A stretch of DNA of 64,000 bases, taken from Piliocolobus tephrosceles (taxonomy: Eukaryota > Chordata > Mammalia > Primates > Cercopithecidae). A model generated the notes under the pieces. It was not told the DNA's origin and did no database searches. It saw only the letters and a program-made list of their open reading frames with translations. The number at the start of each line of letters is the position of its first letter. The first letter of the stretch is position 1. A program made the position numbers and the translations under genes. Shown here in pieces: positions 56,799 to 64,000 of the stretch. The stretch lies in assembly GCF_002776525.5 (NCBI RefSeq), contig NC_045435.1, forward strand, positions 120,890,071 to 120,954,070, read 5' to 3'.

Positions 56799-58496
56799 CG
56801 GTTAATATATAGCAACAGTTAATCTACAACCTTTTGTGGATTACCCTCAAAGGGGAATCTCCTATATAGTTTGCACATGTCCAGCATTTTTTTTTTATTT
56901 TCTGAAGTATATGAAAGTACATAAAATAATGACACATCTTAAAATCCATTGCATTTTGTTTTGATGAAATATTTAAATGAGCATTATATAATATTTAACA
57001 TTTATAGATCAAAATAATCTTGAATTTGTTCATGCATATTATCCTTTTAAATGTGTTTTATCCCTCTTAACCTTTTAATATAACCCTGCTCCACAAATTC
57101 TTGCCAAATGCTTTGTATGCAGAAGATGTTATATAAAGATTAGCATCAAATTGTGAATAACATATATTTACTTTGTATAAGGGAACTGTAGTAAAATTTA
57201 TTTATAGTGATGTAATATATAGGGTAAATACTTTGCTGAATTCATAATATAAAAAGTGTTAAATTTTGCACATATTAGATTGTTATCTACATTATAGTTT
57301 CAACATTCGGGATTAATATATAATCATATATCTATAGGTATAGTTTTTAGAAGAGAAGTAGATACAAAGAAGAAAGTATCTTATAAAGGGCAATGATAAT
57401 GGGTAAGCTAGTCAAGATGGTTTTTATGGTTTTTATTTTTGCATCACCCTTTCTTCTACATACAATTTTTACATAATATTTATAGATAATATTGTAGAAT
57501 TGGGCTGTATTGAATTTAAAATTTGTTTATAAGAAAAGTGCTTTGTAGCACAACATGGTACTAGTGCATAAATTGCTACTGTGAAAAGTTGTAGTATGAG
57601 GACATTATATAAATAATGTAAAACAACATATCTTTTGCAAGCTTGATCACCTTTTTGAATGGTCCATATTCAACAAACATATGTACTTAGTATCAATGTA
57701 TTTTGAAAATGAAAACCAAATAGTCCTCATTAAGCTTGAAAGATTGAGTCAAATTTACAGCACATTAATTCTATAATTAAAAAGTGAAACGAATAAAAAA
57801 GTAAAAAATAATTCTAAAACCTTTCCACGTCATTTTTTCTTTAAAGGACTTCAAAACCCACAAATAAACCCTTTGTTTAATACCTGAAATAATTTATTTA
57901 ATATCAATTCCTATTTGCCTTACTGAGTGTTAAGTGAATTAATGTAAAACAACTTCTGAAAACATTGAAACCTCTGTTTTCAAGTAAAGTTCTTAATTAC
58001 AAGTTTAACTCAGTTACCAGTACTTTTGACAAAAAATTGTCAAACGTAGGTATGAACCCTGAATCTGATACATTTCAATATATTAAAAAGTATTTCTGTC
58101 AACTTTTCTTGAAGACAAACAGCTCCTAAGTCCCAGAGGTTTACAAGAACAGATAAATGCCATTTGTTGTTATTTATTTCTATCCTGTGGATGCATGTGT
58201 CAGCTACAACACTGCTTGTCTCTGCTTGCAATGGTTCTGCTATTTTCCACATATCTTCTCATTTTGGGGCCCAAGGTGATTTCATAACTCTTATCTGAGT
58301 CATTTTTTTTTCTTATGGTAGAGGGCATAAGCAAGAAGCTGAAGCAAATCATGTGAAAGATTTTAAAGTTTTTCATGTGTGTCAAGCCTTCTTTGATTAT
58401 CATGACAAAACCAAGTTATATGGTCAAGCCTTATGAGACAGAGAAATATACTCCAGCTACAAGGAGGCTTGGAAAGGCAAGAGGTAGGGGTGTGAT
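56799..58496. other. AT-rich intergenic DNA, no gene seen
   Basis: No supportable feature. 'ccttttgtgga' from the hairpin loop recurs at about 56,830. Confidence 0.55.
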
Positions 58497-58508
58497 AATG
58501 ATTCATAT
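58497..58508. repeat. 12-bp direct repeat, left copy (possible Alu target duplication)
   Basis: AATGATTCATAT, matching 58956-58967, which directly follows the Alu head. Confidence 0.75.
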
Positions 58509-58540
58509 ATATATATGAATTTTATATATATAGAGAGAGC

Positions 58541-58613
58541 TGTATGGCATGTATGACCTTCACCCTCTTTTACGTAAATCTTAAATAATAACAAAATTAT
58601 TTTAAATTCTAAT
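58541..58613. repeat. 73-bp patch, inverted copy of 60,515-60,587
   Basis: Base-by-base comparison gives 73 of 73 matches to the reverse complement of 60,515-60,587. It is bordered on both sides by AT-rich palindromic sequence (58,501-58,520 and 58,622-58,647) and lies between an Alu T-run and a direct repeat. Confidence 0.97.
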
Positions 58614-58647
58614 ATATATATAAGAAATATATATATATATATTTCTT

Positions 58648-58955
58648 TTTTTTTTTTTTTTTTTTTTTTTTTTGAGACGAAGTCTTGCTCTGTCACCCAG
58701 GCTCTGGAGTGCAGTGGCGCAATCTCAGCTAACTGCAACTCTGCCTCGCAGGTTCATGCCATTCTCCTGCCTCAGCCTCCCAAGTAGCTGGGACTGCAGG
58801 CTCCCGCCACCACGCCCGGCTAATTTTTTGTATTTTTAATAGAGACGGGGTTTCACCATGTTAGCCAGGATGGTCTCCATCTCCTGACCTCGTGATCCAC
58901 CCGCCTCGGCCTCCCAAAGTGCTGGGATTACAGGCGTGACCCACCGGGCCCGGCC
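58648..58955 (-). mobile_element. Alu (AluY/S-type)
   Basis: Complement of a full-length Alu with a T-run of about 25 at left and 'gtgacccaccgggcccggcc' at right. The right flank (58956-58967) repeats 58497-58508, so the apparent insert includes about 140 bp beyond the poly(A). Confidence 0.93.
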
Positions 58956-58967
58956 AATGATTCATAT

Positions 58968-59544
58968 TTCTAAAAAAAAAAAAAAAAAAGATGTTTTAAC
59001 TTTACATTTGCATATATACACGAATATGGAAAAAATACATTACTGTTTTCAATTAAATATTTCATAATTTGATTTTTCTCTAAATTCTTTCACATAAATC
59101 TAGATAAAACATTAAACACATTAAGTTCTTTAAAAGTAGTTTTATTACAGAAATTCTGGTAAGTATTCAGTTGAATTAGTCCTTTAAGTGTACTGTTTTT
59201 CATATCACTGTGAAGATGAACCACTAAATAGTTAAGGATAATTGTGATGTATCTGTCTCCTCTAGACAATTTTTTTGATATCTAAAATTGAGAGCAATAT
59301 AGCATTTTATCTATGCTTATAGTAATCATTCAAATATTAATGCATTTATAAAAATATAGAAAAGAGCATTATGTTAGCCTTATGTCACTAAGTTGAGCAG
59401 AGAATAAAAGTCTATAATGGCTGAGACCACTTAGGAATTCAGAACAATGAAAATTAATAAAAATTAAAGTCTAGAATGTGATTTATGAATTATTTTTATT
59501 TTCTTTCTGCTTATCTTTCCTGTAACTCTAGGGAACGTAGTCTT

Positions 59545-59587
<43 letters not shown>

Positions 59588-60514
59588 AAATAAGTTTACA
59601 TTCTGTACTTTCTTTAATCTAATGAAGCTTCTCAGTTCAACAGACAATACCATTTATAATCATGCAATGAGAGTTGAATGCATGGAAAAGACAACAAAGA
59701 TGGCATCTCAAGAACTTCATGAGCAGTACACAGTGAGGGGATTCCAAACCCCATTTCTAGTGATCACTATGCACTGTGAACTGATGCACTATTAGATTTA
59801 CTGAGCCACACTGAGGTTTTTATTTGTAAGCTGGAAAGTGACAAAATAGAATGCATTCTGAATTCTAAGGTGTTCTTTCATTTTTAAAGCATATGATTGT
59901 GGGGACCCAAGTTGGAAATTATCCTGTACATTGACAGAAAGAATTGAATAGTTAAAGAATTGAATGGTCCCACCCAAAATACCAATAGCTTCCTTGCTGG
60001 GAATCATTGAACCAGGAGAACGATCTTTCAACTTTTTGTTAACTATAAATTTTATCGAAAGATTTTTTCTAAAAGACTTATGCAGCAGAATGTATTTTAA
60101 AGCTTATATATCAAAATATTGAATCATCTCTAGGTAGAGGTATAATATATATTTTTCTTTGTGACTGTTTTCTGAAAAATTATGATTTTATTTGCTTGAT
60201 TACACAGATATGTCTTTTCTATTTTAATATTTTCCACTTCTCTTTTATATATTTGTTCTTTTAAAAGTATGGCATGATGTTATTTCCCTCTTCTGAGGTA
60301 GTTTGATTTTCACTGAATGCTTGTGCTGGATAGAACAAGCAAATGACCAGTTGCTCCGATTTTTATTTTCATACTCATATATATTCAAATTTTCTGAAGC
60401 AAATAACTGAAATTCAATTTTTGAGAAGACCCCCACGTATGACGACTCCAAATTATTACCTTGGTGACTGTTTTAAGATAGTAATTTCTAAGATTGGCAA
60501 CCAAAATCTTCCTT
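58968..60514. other. AT-rich intergenic DNA, no gene seen
   Basis: No supportable gene. A (TC)n(AC)n microsatellite lies at about 59,543-59,582. Confidence 0.55.
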
Positions 60515-60587
60515 ATTAGAATTTAAAATAATTTTGTTATTATTTAAGATTTACGTAAAAGAGGGTGAAGGTCATACATGCCATACA
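60515..60587. repeat. 73-bp segment copied in inverted form at 58.5 kb
   Basis: Probable source copy: its flanks are ordinary AT-rich DNA with no Alu or poly(A) on either side. Confidence 0.95.
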
Positions 60588-61217
60588 TCTCTACATTAAA
60601 CAAATAAACAGAGAAATTAAACCACTTTTCTAGTTTAAGAGACTACCTAAATCTTGACAAAGGTGAGAGAAAAAAAAATCATATTAAAAACATTACAAAA
60701 TGAAAAATTATATGAGTGGAATGATCTTCTGAGAAAGTAAATTTATGCAATGATAATTGGATACATACATTTTCCCACAGGGCTATACATGGAGATTTTC
60801 ATTTTGCTGCTTGTGTGTTTGTAGAAATATGGAGAACACACAGTTTCCACCTCTAGAACAATGGATAAGTAGAAAATGACTGACACTGTGAGATTCTATG
60901 TGATAGTTAAAGTCAACAATCAACATATACTTAAAATGAAACTAATAGATTTGGAAAAGAGAGTGGTAATAAAAACAAAAAAGTTATAAATAACTTCAGA
61001 ACAACATGCTAGTGTAAGCTCTTCATGCACACAGAAAATTACAGTACAACTTATTTTTTAAATACACACACATATATACACACACACACACATTTGCATT
61101 TATTTGGGTGAGAAGAATTGGACTGTAAAATAAATAAACATATATATCCTCAAATATATACACACTTTAAAAATGTGAGAGAAGTCACACAGAGTCAAAG
61201 TGAGAGAAGTTAAAGAG
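60588..61217. other. AT-rich spacer, no gene seen
   Basis: Holds an AC/AT microsatellite at about 61,065-61,093. Otherwise nothing. Confidence 0.55.
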
Positions 61218-61549
61218 AACTCATCTTGAATTGTAATCTCCAGAATCCCCAAGTGTCAAGGAAGAGACCAGCAGGAGGTAATTGAATCATGGTTGTAGCT
61301 TCCCCATGTTCTTCTCATGATAGTGAGTCAGTTCTTATGAAATCTGATGGTTTTATAAGGGACTCTTCTCCCTTCACTCAGCACTTCTTCTTCCTGCCAT
61401 CTTGTGAAAAGGTGTCTTGCTTTCTCTTTGCCTTTCGCCACGATTGTAAGTTTCCTGAGCCCTGCAGGACTGTGAGTTAAACATCTTTCCTTTATAAATT
61501 ACACAGTCTTGGACAGTTCTTTATAGCAGTATGAATACAGACTAATACA
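61218..61549 (+). mobile_element. MaLR LTR (THE1/MST type), 5'-truncated
   Basis: Plus-strand order of a THE1/MST LTR: 'ctcatcttgaattgtaatct', 'ggaggtaattgaatcatgg', 'atctgatggttttataaggg', 'cctttataaattacacagtc', ending 'agactaataca'. The usual first ~30 bases with 'tgatatggtttgg' are missing. Confidence 0.9.
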
Positions 61550-61599
61550 CAGAGCAATTATTATTAACTGAGAAATTTGAAAAAAATATAATTCTTTGC

Positions 61600-61985
61600 T
61601 TCTCCATCATTTATCTATTGCCATATTAATGCAGCATAACAAACCATTCCAAAACACAATGGCTCAAAACAACAAGAATTTGTTTTGTCTTGAGTTTGTG
61701 ACTGGAAAATTCAACTGGGCAATTTCTGATTTCCACATGGACTCTCTGTCATGTCTGGGTATTATCTGGCTGCTATCTGGGGTATTATGTCTCTGGAAGT
61801 GGGCTGATTATTGCCTGAAGCAACTTGTCTCTACTTCATTTTTCTCTCACATCCCTCTGGTGGACCAGCCTGGTATGTTTCCACATTGAAGGCAAAAGTG
61901 CACCAGTCCTTTTCTAGCTTTTGCTTATACTACAAATTCTAAGATACCAAAGGTCAAAGCAAATCACATAGCTGAGCTCGGAATT
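61600..61985. repeat. Ancient dispersed-repeat-like segment, family not assigned
   Basis: 'attaatgcagcataacaaaccattccaaaa', 'aatggctcaaaacaacaag' and a terminal 'ggtcaaagcaaatcacatagc' look like a common old mammalian repeat. It may be the same family as 27,735-28,055. The 97-codon frame here (61,596-61,889) is not a gene. Confidence 0.45.
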
Positions 61986-63570
61986 AAGATATGTGTAATT
62001 ATGTTATGTGCTTCATAACAGGTACTGCAAAGTGCCTTTTTAAAGTGTATACATTCAAGAGAGGCAAAGGATTGGGGCTACTAAGGAAACAAGTGTATTG
62101 CAGTCCAAAGGTTTAAAATCATGATTTACATTTTATTGGCTGAGTGTTACAAACAAAATGAAAAAAAAAATTATATTTTATTTTTAAATAAATATGACTA
62201 ATTTAATTTTATGTTTCTATTTGTTTCTGCGCAAAGCTAGCAAAAAAAAAAAAAAAATACCCAGGACAACATAAATTGGAACATGAATTTACAAAATACA
62301 AATAGAAAGAAATATATCCAACATAAAATTAATTTACCTGCAAAACTTTCAAGTATAAAGCTACTTAGTAATATAAGATTCATTAAAAAATACTCGACAA
62401 ACAGCTGTTTTTCCATTATCTTAAGTGACTATGATTGCCAATTCAATAGCTTTTGTGTATTACCTAATGAATAGCTGGGGTCAGGAAGTAAATTTCACTC
62501 TGGTGTACAAAACATTGATAAGTATCTATGACAAGATTGACTAATTTCACAGAACATCTGACATCGATTTTCTTAAAGTATACTGAATGGCATTTATAGT
62601 AGGATTAAAACATTTTCTAATAAATAAAATTAGGTGAAAACGAGACATAAATATATAAATCAGTCTAAGAAAATAAAGACAAACGGTAATTGCAAAGTTG
62701 ATTTCAGCAAGTATTCTATATTCTCCAAAGTGTACATTAATTTTTTTATTTTATCTTATTATTGTTTTTTTCTATCCTAAGGTAAATCAGCCACCACTGA
62801 CAGCAATGATAATTGGGTTTATAATTTATAAGTAGATGCTGATGAAATAAAATTAAATATTGGATAAAGTTCACACTTTATCCATATGTGACATATTATA
62901 TGATGACATATTATAAAACAACTAAACAAAGAGAAGATAAGGAACAAAGCCATTTAAAAAAGAACTGGGTAAATTAAAAAGGCTCTTCCCTGGGCCTATC
63001 AGTTAAAAAGAAAGAAAAAACAGAGAGACTCATTCTCCATATCATAAGGGGCTTTGAATGTGAGAAAAGTAAAATCAAACGCATTATTCCAGAATCTTTG
63101 ATAACAATACAAAAGTTACAGGAATAAATATTAGTCCCTATCTAAACAATGCATATCTGAGAACTTAATTAATAATGTAAATTTAACTTATCCGGTCAAT
63201 TGTTTGAAAATAATTTGGCATTCTGATAGATGTTCTTTTTAAATTAATTCTAAGGCAGTATTTAAATATATTGGGCTAGCTTTTCATAATTGAATATTAA
63301 GGGATCAATTTTTGATATGCTTAGTTAATCTCTTCAACTACTTTCTACAGAAAAATATGTGCATAAAAGACTAGAGCATAATGACATTTTGGTGCACTAC
63401 TGATCACATACACGACTGTGGTCTCATAAGATAATAATTGTGCTGAAAAATTCCTTTGGCCTGGTTACATTGTAGACATCATAACATTGTAGTGTAAGGC
63501 ATGACTGGAGTGTGTGGTGTTGCTGGTGTAAACAAACCTACTGCACTGCCAGTTTAGAAAAGGATGGTAT
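61986..63570. other. AT-rich intergenic DNA, no gene seen
   Basis: No supportable feature. Confidence 0.55.
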
Positions 63571-64000
63571 ACAATCCCACCAACAGTGTAAAAGTGTTCC
63601 TATTTCTCCACATCCTCTCCAACACCTGTTGTTTCCTGATTTTTTAATGATTGCCATTCTAACTGGTGTGAGATGGTATCTCATTGTGGTTTTGATTTGC
63701 ATTTCTCTGATGGCGAGTGATAATGAGCATTTTTTCATGTGTCTGTTGGCTGTATGAATATCTTCTTTTGAGAAATGTCTGTTCATATCCTTTGCCCACT
63801 TTTTGATGAGGTTGTTTGTTTTTTTCTTGTATATTTGTTTGAGTTCTTTGTAGATTCTGGATATTAGCCCTTTGTCAGATGAGTAGATTGCAAAAATTTT
63901 CTCCCATTCTGTAGGTTGCCTGTTCACTCTGATGGTAGTTTCTTTTGCTGTGCAGAAGCTCTTTAGTTTAATTAGATCCCATTTGTCAATTTTGGCTTTT
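63571..64000 (-). mobile_element. Young L1, ORF2 segment, continues beyond the window
   Basis: The plus strand reads as the complement of ORF2 starting abruptly at 'acaatcccaccaacagtg', an internal ORF2 point, and is still in ORF2 at the window end. It has no 3'UTR or T-run at its left edge, so it is either the inverted 5' part of a plus-strand L1 or a broken copy. Confidence 0.9.
63572..63927 (-). pseudogene. L1 ORF2 fragment
   Basis: Minus frame of about 119 codons of ORF2p: 'MNRQPTEWEKIFAIYSSDKG', then 'KKWAKDMNRHFSKEDIHTAN', then the Cys-rich 'GCGEIGTLLHCWWDC'. After that the frame leaves L1 and runs into flanking DNA. No complete domain. Confidence 0.9.

Noticed and set aside
61596..61889. 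97-codon frame as a small gene
   Set aside because: Falls in a segment that reads as an ancient dispersed repeat; no conserved domain.

Overview
This window looks like gene-poor, AT-rich nuclear DNA of an Old World monkey, probably a cercopithecine such as a macaque, baboon or guenon. I found no host protein-coding gene and no intact RNA gene. The organism call rests on the youngest repeats. Several Alu copies carry the 'gccggatctcag' and 'cttgagccaccgcgcccggcc' variants that I associate with monkey AluY (AluYR) subfamilies. The young L1 3' ends carry a 'gatgggtgctgacgagttgatgggtgc' type of 3'UTR, which I associate with monkey L1 rather than human L1PA. Both points come from memory and were not searched.

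Layout. 1-84 is an Alu tail. 275-8199 is a nearly complete HERV9/LTR12-type class I provirus on the minus strand. It has two LTRs, a 4-bp target duplication (GTAT), a primer-binding site, a polypurine tract and decayed gag, protease, RT, RNase H and env TM remnants. Integrase and env SU are missing. 10.9-20.44 kb is old antisense L1 sequence, including one copy that keeps its 5' end and was later hit by two Alus, a THE1/MST LTR and a young 5'-inverted L1. 29.06-31.8 kb holds an MLT1-type LTR beside an ERV-L pol fragment that is itself interrupted by a monkey-type AluY. 37-42.8 kb is more L1, including a young L1 with extra 3' sequence and a second poly(A). 44 kb is a long GAAA/GGAA tract containing a 10-N assembly gap. 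50.55 kb is a tiny U2 snRNA retrocopy. 52.78-53.41 kb is a solo class I LTR with a 4-bp duplication. 54.4-56.1 kb is a cluster of L1 fragments sharing one target-like sequence. 58.5 kb has an Alu whose 3' side contains a 73-bp patch identical, on the opposite strand, to 60.5 kb. 61.2 kb is a MaLR LTR. From 63.57 kb an L1 runs off the window.

There is no operon or pathway to describe. What works together here is retrotransposition: L1 machinery explains the Alus, the L1s, the inversions, the candidate transduction and the U2 retrocopy, while the ERV and LTR copies record separate germline infections or LTR recombination. I see no undescribed functional system. The most unusual signal is the perfect 73-bp inverted copy at 58.5/60.5 kb next to AT palindromes. 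After it come the repeated target sequence around 54.4-56.1 kb and the shared ORF2 breakpoint of two young L1s.
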